Source: Plastoroseomonas hellenica
GTDB taxonomy: Bacteria; Pseudomonadota; Alphaproteobacteria; Acetobacterales; Acetobacteraceae
Length of the DNA: 64,000 nucleotides
Assembly: GCF_018129085.1 (NCBI RefSeq)
Contig: NZ_JAAGBB010000035.1
Span: 1-64,000 of the forward strand
Direction of reading: 5' to 3'
Under the pieces are notes generated by a model. It was not told the origin of the DNA. It saw only the letters and a list, made by a program, of their open reading frames with translations, and made no database searches. A program made the position numbers and the translations under genes. Below, one piece after another: positions 25,658-33,990 of this stretch (the stretch's first letter is position 1; every line of letters begins with the position of its first letter).

Positions 25658-25670
25658 CACCATGATGGTG
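25658..25670. promoter_or_regulatory. 13-bp palindrome in promoter gap
   Basis: CACCAT-G-ATGGTG is a perfect dyad in the AT-rich 224-bp gap upstream of the membrane glycosyltransferase-like gene and downstream of the dioxygenase gene. It may be an operator. The gap also holds AT runs suitable for a leftward promoter. Confidence 0.25.
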
Positions 25671-25796
25671 CGCGCCATTTTGCACGAACGGCGCTCTTGC
25701 GCCGCCCGGTGCTGTATCATATTTTGCTGAATAATCGAATTTGCGACGTGATGGCCGTCACAGACCGGTTGCGGCGATCCCTGCCAAGCTCGCCGG

Positions 25797-26840
25797 TCAG
25801 GGCGTGGCGGCGGGCTGGAGCAGGTCCGCGTGGTGCCGCTGCGCCACATCCGGGTGCGAGCGCAGCCGGCCCTTGAGGTAGTTCTCGCCGACATTGCGGA
25901 ACAGGGGATTGTCCGGATCCGCGGTCGGTCCGGTCGCCTCCGCCGCCAGGTGCGGCGGCAGCGTCAGCACCGGCACGGTCGCGTCCAGCCGCGCGCCAAG
26001 GAAGAAAGCGACCGACAGGCGGTCGCGTCCCTTCGGGCTGACCACGCGATGCACGGTGGCCCGCAGGTAGCCGTTGGAGGCGAGCTCCAGCAGCTCCCCG
26101 ATATTCACGACGAAAGTGCCCGGAACCGGCACGGCGTCGATCCAGCCATCCCTGCCCTGCACCTGCAGCCCGCCGACCGCATCCTGCAGCAGCAAAGTCA
26201 GCAGCCCGCTGTCCTTGTGCGCGCCGACACCCTGGTCGCTCTCCGCGGCGTCACGGCCGGGGTAACGGATGATCTTCATCGTCTGATTGGGGGAGCCGTC
26301 ATAGATCGCGGCCAGCGCGTCCGGTGATTGCTCCAACGCTTCGGCGAAGGCGCTCACCACCCGGATGGCGACCTGGGTCAGCGCCGCCTGCCAGCCGAGC
26401 AGCGCGGTGCGCAGCCCGGGCTGCGCGGCCGGCCACTGGTTCGGGCCCTGCAGCCGCGTCCAGGCCGGTGCGCCCGGCGTCTGCGGCCAGGGCTCGCGCT
26501 CGGCGTGGATGTCGAACTGCTCGCGCCAATCCTGCTGGCCGCGGGTGAGCTCCTGACCGGCGCGGTTGTAGCCGCGGAAATGCGGCGAATGGACCATCTG
26601 AACGGCAAGCTTGTCGGCTTCCGGCAGGGCGAAGAAGCGGTTCGCCTCGGCCACGACAGCGGCTTCCAGCGCCGGGTCGACACCGTGTCCCGCCAGGTAG
26701 AAGAAGCCGACATCGCGCGCCGCCGCCCGAAGCTCGGCGAGGAACCCCGCGCGGGTGGCGGCATCGCCGTCCAGGCGGCGGAGATCGAGAAGCGGCAGGG
26801 CGAAACTGATGTCGGCGGACATGCTGGCTCCGATGGTCAT
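25797..26840 (-). CDS. 2-oxoglutarate/Fe(II) oxygenase, isopenicillin-N-synthase-like
   Basis: 347 residues. The N-terminal DIOX_N part (PLLDLRRLDG, then DVGFFYLAGHGV) is followed by the double-stranded beta-helix core. Iron ligands are His208 and Asp210 (GAHKDSGLLTLL) and His264 (ATVHRVV); Arg274 and Ser276 (RLS) bind 2-oxoglutarate. Its ATG overlaps the stop of the O-acetylhomoserine sulfhydrylase gene (ATGA), tying it to sulfur metabolism. It may oxidise an organosulfur compound, analogous to TauD-type chemistry in a different fold class, but the substrate cannot be read. Confidence 0.88.
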   Translation of the reverse strand: MTIGASMSADISFALPLLDLRRLDGDAATRAGFLAELRAAARDVGFFYLAGHGVDPALEAAVVAEANRFFALPEADKLAVQMVHSPHFRGYNRAGQELTRGQQDWREQFDIHAEREPWPQTPGAPAWTRLQGPNQWPAAQPGLRTALLGWQAALTQVAIRVVSAFAEALEQSPDALAAIYDGSPNQTMKIIRYPGRDAAESDQGVGAHKDSGLLTLLLQDAVGGLQVQGRDGWIDAVPVPGTFVVNIGELLELASNGYLRATVHRVVSPKGRDRLSVAFFLGARLDATVPVLTLPPHLAAEATGPTADPDNPLFRNVGENYLKGRLRSHPDVAQRHHADLLQPAATP

Positions 26841-28141
26841 TCGGCGGCGATCGGCAGGGTGGCGGCCGCCAGCGCCTGGTCGAGATCCTCGATGATGTCG
26901 TCGATATGCTCGAGCCCGATCGAAAGGCGCACATAGCCCGGCGTCACGCCGGTCGCCAACTGGTCCTCGGGCGGGAGCTGGCTGTGTGTGGTGCTGGCCG
27001 GATGGATGGCCAGGCTCCTGGCGTCGCCGATATTGGCGACGTGATAGAACAGCTCCAGCGCATCGATGAAGCGGGCGCCGGCCGCGGCGCCGCCGCGCAG
27101 CTCGAAGCCGACCAGGCCGCCCTGGCCGCCGCGCAGGTAGCGTTCGGCGCGCGCCCGCGGCTCGCCGATCTGCCGCGATGGATGGATCACCCGCAGCACG
27201 TCATTGCGTTCCGCCAGCCAGGCCGCGACGGCCGCGGCATTCTCCGAATGCTGCCGGATGCGGAGCGGCAGCGTCTCGATCCCCTGCAGGATCTGGAAGG
27301 CGTTGAAGGGCGAGAGCGGCGCGCCGAGGTCCCGCTGCACGGAGCTCCTGACCGCGGCGATATAGGGCGGTACGCCGAGCTTCGGTGCCGCCTCCGTCCA
27401 GACCGCGCCGTGGTAGCTCGGGTCCGGCGTGGTCAGGGCGGGCTGGCGCTCGGGATGCGCGGTCCAGTCGAAGCCGCCGCCATCGATGATGGCGCCGCCG
27501 ATCGAGGTGCCGTGCCCGCCAAGATACTTGGTCGCGGAATAGACGATGATGGCCGCCCCATGGTCGAAGGGCCGGGCGATCAGCGGTGCCGCCGTGTTGT
27601 CCAGGATCAGCGGGATGCCGAGCGGCCGGCCGATAGCCGCCACCTCGGCGATCGGGAAGACCGCGAGCTTCGGGTTCGGCAGCGTCTCCCCGTAATAGGC
27701 GCGGGTGCGGGCGTCGGTCGCCTGCGCGAAGCTTTCGGGATCGGCGGGGTCGACGAAGCGCACCTCGATCCCCTGCCGCTTCAGGGTATTGGCGAAGAGG
27801 TTCCAGGTGCCGCCATAAAGGTCGGTGGAGGAGACGATGTTATCCCCCGCCTGCGCCAGCCCCAGCACGGAGAAGGCCGAGGCCGCCTGGCCGGAAGCGA
27901 GCGCCAGCGCGCCGGCGCCGCCTTCCAGCGCCGCCAGGCGCCGCTCCAGCACATCGACGGTCGGGTTGCCGGTGCGGGAATAGATGAAGCCGAGCCGCTC
28001 CAGCCCGAAGAGGCTCCGCGCATGGGCGCTGTCGGCGAACTGATAGGAGGTGGTCTGGTAGATCGGCACCGCGACGGCACCGTTGGTGGCATCCGCGCGC
28101 CAGCCGGCATGCAGCGCCAGGGTTTCCGGACGACGGGTCAT
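26837..28141 (-). CDS. metY: O-acetylhomoserine sulfhydrylase (Cys/Met metabolism PLP enzyme)
   Basis: 434 residues, the usual length of MetY. The PLP Lys205 lies in YSATKYLGGHG, and LILDNTAAPL (Asp181) contacts the pyridine nitrogen. The N-terminal block AVPIYQTTSYQF and SRTGNPTVDVLERRLAALEGG is characteristic. The enzyme condenses O-acetylhomoserine with sulfide or methanethiol to give homocysteine or methionine. Here it probably assimilates sulfur released by the monooxygenases encoded upstream. It is followed by the dioxygenase gene with a 4-bp overlap and lies 12 bp downstream of a sulfonate-type binding protein gene. Confidence 0.92.
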   Translation of the reverse strand: MTRRPETLALHAGWRADATNGAVAVPIYQTTSYQFADSAHARSLFGLERLGFIYSRTGNPTVDVLERRLAALEGGAGALALASGQAASAFSVLGLAQAGDNIVSSTDLYGGTWNLFANTLKRQGIEVRFVDPADPESFAQATDARTRAYYGETLPNPKLAVFPIAEVAAIGRPLGIPLILDNTAAPLIARPFDHGAAIIVYSATKYLGGHGTSIGGAIIDGGGFDWTAHPERQPALTTPDPSYHGAVWTEAAPKLGVPPYIAAVRSSVQRDLGAPLSPFNAFQILQGIETLPLRIRQHSENAAAVAAWLAERNDVLRVIHPSRQIGEPRARAERYLRGGQGGLVGFELRGGAAAGARFIDALELFYHVANIGDARSLAIHPASTTHSQLPPEDQLATGVTPGYVRLSIGLEHIDDIIEDLDQALAAATLPIAAE

Positions 28142-28153
28142 GACCTGCGCTCC

Positions 28154-29104
28154 TTAACCGGCATGCTGATGGGTGAAGCCGAGATCGACCGAGCGCGCCA
28201 CGTCGACGCGGCGCTGTAGCAGGCCGAACTCCAGCGCATTGTCGGCGGCCGCCTGGAATTCCCGCACCAGCGCGGCGTCGAGCGGCGCGGCCGCCGTCGC
28301 CTCGATCTCATAGGCGCGGCGCAGCGCCGACTCCGGGATGCGGGTCAGCGCGGAATTGTAGCGGGCATAGTCCGGGATATGGGTCCGCGCCCAGTCCCAG
28401 CCCGTCGCGAAGCGGCGGAGGAAATCGGCGAGCAGCGGCCGCTTGTCGCGGATCGCCTGCTCATGCGCGGAGACGAACATGATCGAGGGCGTCAGGCCGC
28501 GCCCATCGACCAGGGTGCGCGCCCCGAATTGCTGGATCTCGACGGAGATATAAGGTTCCCAGATCGCCCACGCATCGACGGCACCGGAGCGGAAGGCGAG
28601 CAGCGCATCGGTCGGCGGCAGGAAGTTGATCGTCACCTCCTCCGGCAGGATGCCCTCGCGCTTGAGCGCTGCGCGGATCAGGTAATGCCCCCAACCGCCG
28701 CGATTGCCGGCGATCCGCTTGCCGCGCAGGTCGGCGAGGCTGCGGATCGCGGCATCGCGCACCAGGATGCCCTGTCCGGCGGGCGAGGGTCGCGCCACCC
28801 CGATGCCGCGCAGCGGTGCGCCGGAGGCGAAGACGGTGAGGAAGGCGAGGTCGCCCTGGTAGCCGAGGTCGAGCGCGCCGGCGTTCAACGCCTCCAGCAG
28901 CGGTGCCGCCGCCGGGAACTCGCTCCACTCGATGCGATAGGGCAGGCTGTTCGCGGTGCCGGAGGCTTCCAGCAGCGACCGCAGCCCACCCTTCTGGTTG
29001 CCGATGCGCAGCACCGGCGGCGCCTGAGCGCGCGCGATGGAGGGTGCCGCGAGCAGGGTGGCGGTGCCGACCGCAAGGCTACGGCGCGTGATGAAGCTGG
29101 TCAT
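28154..29104 (-). CDS. SsuA-like sulfonate solute-binding protein (copy 2)
   Basis: 316 residues with an export signal (TRRSLAVGTATLLAAPSIARA; Tat-like). The periplasmic binding fold has the SsuA hallmarks: VLRIGNQKGGLRSLLEASG, EWSEFPAAAPLLEALNAGALDLG, DLRGKRIAGNRGGWGHY and VDAWAIWEPYISVE. Such proteins deliver alkanesulfonates or related compounds to the SsuBC transporter. It is a close paralogue of the next protein upstream, 4 bp away, and was probably generated by tandem duplication. The differing pockets may widen the substrate range. Confidence 0.9.
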   Translation of the reverse strand: MTSFITRRSLAVGTATLLAAPSIARAQAPPVLRIGNQKGGLRSLLEASGTANSLPYRIEWSEFPAAAPLLEALNAGALDLGYQGDLAFLTVFASGAPLRGIGVARPSPAGQGILVRDAAIRSLADLRGKRIAGNRGGWGHYLIRAALKREGILPEEVTINFLPPTDALLAFRSGAVDAWAIWEPYISVEIQQFGARTLVDGRGLTPSIMFVSAHEQAIRDKRPLLADFLRRFATGWDWARTHIPDYARYNSALTRIPESALRRAYEIEATAAAPLDAALVREFQAAADNALEFGLLQRRVDVARSVDLGFTHQHAG

Positions 29105-29108
29105 GGCG

Positions 29109-30062
29109 TCATGCCCCCAGATCGCGGCTGAAGCTCTGATCGACGGCCTCGGCGACGGTCACGCGCTGCGGCACCACGCCCCAGGCCTGCGCCTGGTCGA
29201 CCGCCGTCTGGAACTCGCGCACCAGGGCATCGTCGATCGGCACCGCGCGGGTCTGGCTCACCTCATAGGCACGCTGGATCACCGGCACCGGCTGGCGGAT
29301 GATCTGCGCGGTGAAGCGGGCATATTCGTCCCGGTTGCCCTGGGCCCAGGCCCAGCCGCGCGCATTGCGCCGCACGAAGTCCAGAAGCTGCTCCCGCCGC
29401 TGCGTCAGCGCGTCGTTGTGCACCGCCAGCACGCTCGCCGACGGCGTCAGGCCGCGCGCGTCGGCCAGCACCCGGGCGTTGAAGTTCAGGACTTCCAGTG
29501 AAGTATAGGGTTCCCAGACCGACCAAGCGTCCACCTCTCCGGTGCGGAAGGCAAGGGCGGCTTCCGCCGGCAACAGCCAGGCAAAGCGCACATCGGAGAA
29601 GGGGATCCCCGCCTTGTGCAGGATTGCGAGCAGCGAATAGTGGGTCCAGCCACCGCGCGCCGCGGCGATGCGCTTGCCGCGCAGATCGGCCACGCTGCGG
29701 ATCGGGCTGTCGCCGCGCACCACAATGTTCTGCGACGCACCGTCGGACCGCGTGGCGGCGATCGCCTTGATCGGCGCACCGGAGGAGTAGACGCTGAAGA
29801 AATTCAGGTCGCCCATGCTGCCGAGGTCGACGGCATTGGCGTTCAACGCCTCCAGCAGCGGCTGGGCGGCAGGGAACTCGCTCCATTCGATCCGGTAGGG
29901 CAGGTCGCGGGCGAGGCCGGAGACTTCCAGCAGCGACCGCAGCCCGCCGCGCTGGTTGCCGACGCGAAGCGTGCGTGGTGCGGCCTGGGCACGGGCAATG
30001 GCGGGGGTGGCGAGCAGCGTGGCGGCGCCGAGCAGCGCACGGCGGGACATGGCGATGGTCAT
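29109..30062 (-). CDS. SsuA-like sulfonate solute-binding protein (copy 1)
   Basis: 317 residues with a signal (SRRALLGAATLLATPAIARA). The body matches its neighbour almost segment by segment: LRVGNQRGGLRSLLEVSG, EWSEFPAAQPLLEALNANAVDLG, DLRGKRIAAARGGWTHYS, VDAWSVWEPYTSLE. It is an aliphatic-sulfonate type periplasmic receptor, probably serving the permease and ATPase at 31325-32910. A 43-nt hairpin repeat separates it from the monooxygenase gene upstream. Confidence 0.9.
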   Translation of the reverse strand: MTIAMSRRALLGAATLLATPAIARAQAAPRTLRVGNQRGGLRSLLEVSGLARDLPYRIEWSEFPAAQPLLEALNANAVDLGSMGDLNFFSVYSSGAPIKAIAATRSDGASQNIVVRGDSPIRSVADLRGKRIAAARGGWTHYSLLAILHKAGIPFSDVRFAWLLPAEAALAFRTGEVDAWSVWEPYTSLEVLNFNARVLADARGLTPSASVLAVHNDALTQRREQLLDFVRRNARGWAWAQGNRDEYARFTAQIIRQPVPVIQRAYEVSQTRAVPIDDALVREFQTAVDQAQAWGVVPQRVTVAEAVDQSFSRDLGA

Positions 30063-30088
30063 GGCGGTCCTTTCAAGTCAGTGGAGCA

Positions 30089-30131
30089 TCCGATTCAGAC
30101 CTCCGGGCCTCTCGGCCCTCCGGTCATCGGA
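30089..30131. repeat. Dispersed hairpin repeat R2
   Basis: A fully paired hairpin: outer TCCGAT/ATCGGA, a TCA bulge, middle GACC/GGTC, TCC internal loops and inner GGGCC/GGCCC around a TCTC loop. It is the same architecture as R5-R7 in reverse orientation, with different but compensated stem bases. It lies between the binding-protein gene and the monooxygenase gene. Confidence 0.65.
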
Positions 30132-30134
30132 GGC

Positions 30135-31250
30135 TCACTCGGCAGCAGCGTGGATAGCGACGGAGACGCGGCGGCGATCCTCGGCATCGGCCAGCTCACG
30201 CAGCAGCGGGATCAGCTCCCGCCCGTATTGCGCGACATCGGGCAGGGGATCCCAGCCGCGCAGGATGAAGTGGGAGATCCCGAGGCCGCGGTAGCGCAGC
30301 AGGGACCGCGCCACCTGCTCGGCGGTGCCGACCAGCGCCGTGCTGTTGCCGCGGCCGCCGAGCACGCCGGCCATCGCAGTCCAGAGCCTTTCGTCATGCA
30401 CCACCCCACGCTGGGACAGGCTGACCAGGCGCTGGGAATTCACCGCCTGGCCGGCGGCGATCAACCCCGTGGTGCCGCTGGCCTTCAGCTTGGCGATGGC
30501 GCGGTCTCGGATGTCATGCGCCTTCTCCCAGGCCTGCTTCTCGGTCGCCCCGATGATCGGGCGATTCGACCAGGAGAAGGCGAGCTTCCGCGCCCCAGGC
30601 ACCGCCGCGCGCATGCGGTCGAGCACGGTGCGGGTCTCGGCCAGCGGTTCGCCGAACAGGGCATAGACATCGGCGTGGCGCGCCGCGACCCGTAGCGCGA
30701 TGTCGGAGGCGCCGCCGAAGAAGATCGGCAGATAGGGCTTCTGCGCCGGCCGGATGTCCGACCAGGCCTGCTCGAAGCGGTAGAATTCGCCGGCATGGTC
30801 GATCGGCGCATCGGCGGTCCAGATGCGGCGCAGGATCTCCAGGAACTCGTCGGTGCGGCGGTAGCGCGCCTCGTGGGTTTCGTAGTCGCCGTCCTTCCGC
30901 TGGTCGCCATCCTCGCCGCCGGAGATGACGTGCAGCGCGAGGCGCCCGCCGGTGAGCTGATCGAGCGTCGCGAGCTTGCGCGCGGCGAGCGTCGGCGCGA
31001 CGAAGCCCGGGCGGTGCGCCAGCAGGAAGTTCAGCCGCGTGGTGACGGCGGCGGCATGGGCGAGGACGAGGAAGCCGTCCGCCGCATTGGTCCAATAGCC
31101 GGCGAGGACCCGGTCGAAGCCGCCCTCCTCATGCAGGCGGGTGATGCGGGTGATGTGGTCGGGCTGGAAGGCCGGGCCTTCCTGTACCTCGAGGTCGGAG
31201 GTGGGGTGGGCCCAGATCATGCCGGTGATATGCAGGCTCATGGTGGTCAT
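30135..31250 (-). CDS. FMNH2-dependent alkanesulfonate-type monooxygenase (SsuD-like)
   Basis: 371 residues, luciferase-like TIM barrel. SsuD features include DHITRITRLHEEGGFDRVLAG, FLLAHRPGFVAPTLAARKLAT and LHVISGGEDGDQRKDGD, plus a C-terminal GWDPLPDVAQYGREL. With reduced FMN and oxygen, such enzymes cleave sulfonates to aldehyde and sulfite. No ssuE-type flavin reductase is encoded in the window. ATG codons at 31250 and 31241 are both possible; the first has AGGG close upstream. The gene is in the same leftward operon as SsuBC and the two SsuA copies. Confidence 0.9.
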   Translation of the reverse strand: MTTMSLHITGMIWAHPTSDLEVQEGPAFQPDHITRITRLHEEGGFDRVLAGYWTNAADGFLVLAHAAAVTTRLNFLLAHRPGFVAPTLAARKLATLDQLTGGRLALHVISGGEDGDQRKDGDYETHEARYRRTDEFLEILRRIWTADAPIDHAGEFYRFEQAWSDIRPAQKPYLPIFFGGASDIALRVAARHADVYALFGEPLAETRTVLDRMRAAVPGARKLAFSWSNRPIIGATEKQAWEKAHDIRDRAIAKLKASGTTGLIAAGQAVNSQRLVSLSQRGVVHDERLWTAMAGVLGGRGNSTALVGTAEQVARSLLRYRGLGISHFILRGWDPLPDVAQYGRELIPLLRELADAEDRRRVSVAIHAAAE

Positions 31251-31324
31251 CCCTGATGGTGGCGGTTCGGTGAGGCCAGCCTCCGCGCCGACATCGCTGC
31301 GCCGGGAATCCATGCACGCTCATC

Positions 31325-32062
31325 TCAGGCCGCCTTCGCGGCGTCATTGCCGTCCTCGTCGACGCCGAGCGCGCCGAGCAGGCGGAGCCGCAGCGCGTCG
31401 AAGTCCGCGGCGGCGCGGCGGCGCGGGCGCGGCAGCGGCACCGACACATCCTCGATCAGCCGGCCCTGTGCCAGCACCAGAACGCGGTCGGCGAGCAGCA
31501 GCGCTTCCTCCACGTCATGGGTGACCAGCAGCACGGCCGGCTGATGTGCCTGCCAAAGCTCACCGACCAGGGACTGCATGCGCAGCCGGGTGAGCGCGTC
31601 GAGCGAGGCGAAGGGCTCGTCGAGCAGCAGCAGCTCGGGGTCGCGGACCAGGGCGCGGGCAAGGCCGGTGCGCTGCGCCTCGCCGCCCGACAGGGTCAGC
31701 GGCCAGGCCTGCGCGCGGTGCGCCAGTTCTACCTCGCGCAGCGCCCGCAGCGCGTGGCCGCGCGTGGCGCCGAGGCTGCCGGGCAGGCCGAGCGCCACAT
31801 TCTCCCAGACCGGCTTCCAGGGCAGCAGGCGCGGTTCCTGGAACACGACGGCGCGGCGCTGTGGCAGGCGGGCTTTGCCCTCGGTCACCGGATCGAGGCC
31901 CGCGAGGGTGCGCAGCAGCGTGGTCTTGCCGGAGCCGCTGCGCCCGAGCAGCGCCACGAATTCACCGGGCGCGATGGTGAGGTCGATGCGGTCCAGCACG
32001 GGCTGCGAGGCAGGGCCGTGGAAGCGGCGCGACAGGGCACGGAGTTCGACGATGGCGTTCAT
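31325..32062 (-). CDS. Sulfonate ABC transporter ATP-binding protein (SsuB-like)
   Basis: 245 residues. Walker A is GRSGSGKTT, Q-loop VVFQEPRLLPWKPV, signature LSGGEAQR, Walker B LLLLDEPFASLD and H-loop LLVTHDVEEALLLADRV, all typical of the nitrate/sulfonate/taurine family. It energises the permease encoded 2 bp upstream. The start at 32062 (MNAIVELRALSRRF) was chosen because the longer in-frame reading runs through the permease gene in another frame. Confidence 0.93.
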   Translation of the reverse strand: MNAIVELRALSRRFHGPASQPVLDRIDLTIAPGEFVALLGRSGSGKTTLLRTLAGLDPVTEGKARLPQRRAVVFQEPRLLPWKPVWENVALGLPGSLGATRGHALRALREVELAHRAQAWPLTLSGGEAQRTGLARALVRDPELLLLDEPFASLDALTRLRMQSLVGELWQAHQPAVLLVTHDVEEALLLADRVLVLAQGRLIEDVSVPLPRPRRRAAADFDALRLRLLGALGVDEDGNDAAKAA

Positions 32063-32064
32063 GC

Positions 32065-32910
32065 TCAGGCCTCGCGGATCAGCGAGGGACGCCAGGCGAG
32101 GGTCCGCCGTTCCAGCGCGCGCACGAGCTGATCGGCGCCGAGGCCGAGCAGCGCGTAGACGACGAGGCCCACCAGGATGATGTCGGTGCGCAGGAATTCC
32201 CGCGCATCCATCACCAGGAAGCCGATGCCGGCAGTCGCGTTGATCTGCTCGCCGACCACGAGGCTGAGCCAGGCAGTGCCGAGCGCATAGCGCAACCCGA
32301 CCAGCGCCTGCGGCAGCGCGCCGGGCAGGATGATGTGGCGGATCTGCTCGGCACGGTTGAGGCCGAGGATGCGCCCCGCCTCCAGCAGCTTCGGGTCGAC
32401 GCCGCGGATGCCGCCGAACAGCGTCAGGTAGATCGGAAAGGTGGCGCCGAGCGCCACCAGCGCGATCTTGGTCGCCTCGCCGATGCCGAGCCAGAGGATG
32501 AACAGCGGCACCAGGGCCAGGAAGGGCAGGGCGCGCAGCATCTGCAGCGTGGCGTCCACCGCATCCTCGCCGAGCTTGGAGAGCCCGGCGATCAGCCCGA
32601 GCGAGACCCGAGCAGTGAGCGCGATGGCCAGGCCGATCGCCACCCGCTGCAGTGACACCAGCAGGTGATAGGGCAGCTCGCCGGAGGCGATCAGCTCCCA
32701 GGCGGCACTCGCGATCGCGGCCGGCGGCGCCAGCAGCCGGGTCGAGATCAGCCCGACATCGGCGGCGAGCTGCCAGAGGATGACGAGCAGCACCGGCACC
32801 AGGAAACGGCGGACATTGATCAGCCGGCGATGCAACGGCGGGCCGCGCCGCGGCGCCCTGGCCGGGGTGGCAGATGGGGAGGCGGTGGCGGCGATGGCCT
32901 GGCCGGACAT
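32065..32910 (-). CDS. Sulfonate ABC transporter permease (SsuC-like)
   Basis: 281 residues with about six helices. The EAA loop reads EAGRILGLNRAEQIRHIILPGALPQ in two parts (EAGRILGLNRAEQ and IILPGALPQALVGLR), matching SsuC/TauC permeases. A Pro/Ala-rich 25-residue cytoplasmic N-terminus precedes the first helix. It is the first gene of the leftward operon (permease, ATPase, monooxygenase, two binding proteins, metY, dioxygenase), transcribed from the 514-bp gap to its right. Confidence 0.93.
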   Translation of the reverse strand: MSGQAIAATASPSATPARAPRRGPPLHRRLINVRRFLVPVLLVILWQLAADVGLISTRLLAPPAAIASAAWELIASGELPYHLLVSLQRVAIGLAIALTARVSLGLIAGLSKLGEDAVDATLQMLRALPFLALVPLFILWLGIGEATKIALVALGATFPIYLTLFGGIRGVDPKLLEAGRILGLNRAEQIRHIILPGALPQALVGLRYALGTAWLSLVVGEQINATAGIGFLVMDAREFLRTDIILVGLVVYALLGLGADQLVRALERRTLAWRPSLIREA

Positions 32911-33424
32911 GGCGATGCTCCAAGCAGGGCGCGCGGCGAGGGCGGGCCGCGACGGAAACCTAGGGCTGACGGGAAGGCGCTGGCGGCGATCAGGCGGTGC
33001 GGCAACACATGGCCGAAGCAGGTTCGCGGAACGCTCCGATGGCCATGGGCGGATTCAGCTTCATCAGAAATCCCGACAGGTGCGCCCGGGCGCGTTCCCT
33101 GGCCCTCGATCCGTAAATTACCAAATAAAAATCGTCAAACTTAAAAAATCACATCAATTTTCTGGTTATGGCGTAATGCCCGCCCATCCCTCGCGGGCCG
33201 GTACAACGAGAAGGGCAGCGGATGGGCATCTCCGAGTGGCGAACCGGCCGAGGAAAATCTGCGCTCCGCGGCTTCCGCCGACGGCGAGAATGCGAGGCCT
33301 GGCACCGTCGGAAAGGAAAACGCGATTCTAGAAAGTGTATTATTGCAAAAGACTTAAAATTATGCGTGATTCCGCGTGACGCATCGGGGGCGCGGCCTCC
33401 GCCATCGGAATGCAGGGCACCGGA
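32911..33424. other. 514-bp divergent promoter region
   Basis: No gene is supported here. The region separates the leftward SsuC-led operon from the rightward OsmC-led operon and must carry both promoters. A strongly AT-rich stretch covers about 33113-33175 and another about 33318-33365. A GCCCGC/GCGGGC hairpin lies at 33178-33198 and a dyad at 33362-33384 is annotated separately. Several short overlapping frames are not convincing. Confidence 0.6.
33362..33384. promoter_or_regulatory. ATGCGT-N11-ACGCAT dyad
   Basis: A 6-bp inverted repeat with an 11-bp spacer, 40 bp upstream of the OsmC-like start and directly after an AT-rich block. Spacing of one helical turn fits a dimeric regulator of the sulfur operon, for example a LysR-type protein. 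The factor is not identifiable. Confidence 0.3.
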
Positions 33425-33988
33425 ATGACCACGCTCAACTCCTATCTGCGCCACAAGCAGGACGCCTTCCACGCGCTGAAGGCGCGCGCCGCGGCGCCCG
33501 GCTATGCGCCGGCCACCTTGCAGGCGACCGTCACGGCGGAGGGCCGCAGCGGGGTGCGCCGCATCCGGATCCGCGACTTCCAGTTCCTGAGCGACAGCCC
33601 ACCTGATTTCGTGGGCTATGACCTGGGACCGTCTTCCCCGGAGATCGCGCTCGGCGCGCTCGGGAGCTGGATCACCCATACCTGGCTGATCCAGGCCGCC
33701 GCCTTCGGCCTGCCGCTCGATGCGATCGAGGTGGAGGTGCGCGGCCGGATCGACCAGCGCGCCGGGATGCCGGGACATGACGTGATCCCGCGGGAGCCGC
33801 ATGGCATCGGCTACACCGTGCGCATCCAGACCGACGCGCCGGACGACGCCGTCGCCGAGGTGCGCGACGCGGTCGAGCGCGTCTGTCCCATCCTGAATCT
33901 GCTCCGCCACCCGCAGGCGATCTCAGGCGAGGTCACGCGCGCGGACGACATCGCCACGAACCCCATCCCTTCCGCCGTCGGAGGCTGA
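33425..33988 (+). CDS. OsmC-like protein lacking the peroxidatic Cys
   Basis: 187 residues with the OsmC/Ohr fold: VGYDLGPSSPEIALGALG, then DAIEVEVRGRID, then AVERVCPILNLL. Classical OsmC/Ohr enzymes use two Cys residues; here the first site reads GALGSWITHTW (residues 79-87) with no Cys, and Cys154 is the only Cys in the protein. Peroxide reduction by the usual disulfide mechanism is therefore unlikely. It begins an operon with a sulfonate/taurine-type ABC system (3 bp to the next gene), so it may bind or transfer a sulfur species. The start at 33425 or 33410 is open. Confidence 0.8.
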   Translation: MTTLNSYLRHKQDAFHALKARAAAPGYAPATLQATVTAEGRSGVRRIRIRDFQFLSDSPPDFVGYDLGPSSPEIALGALGSWITHTWLIQAAAFGLPLDAIEVEVRGRIDQRAGMPGHDVIPREPHGIGYTVRIQTDAPDDAVAEVRDAVERVCPILNLLRHPQAISGEVTRADDIATNPIPSAVGG

Positions 33989-33990
33989 CC

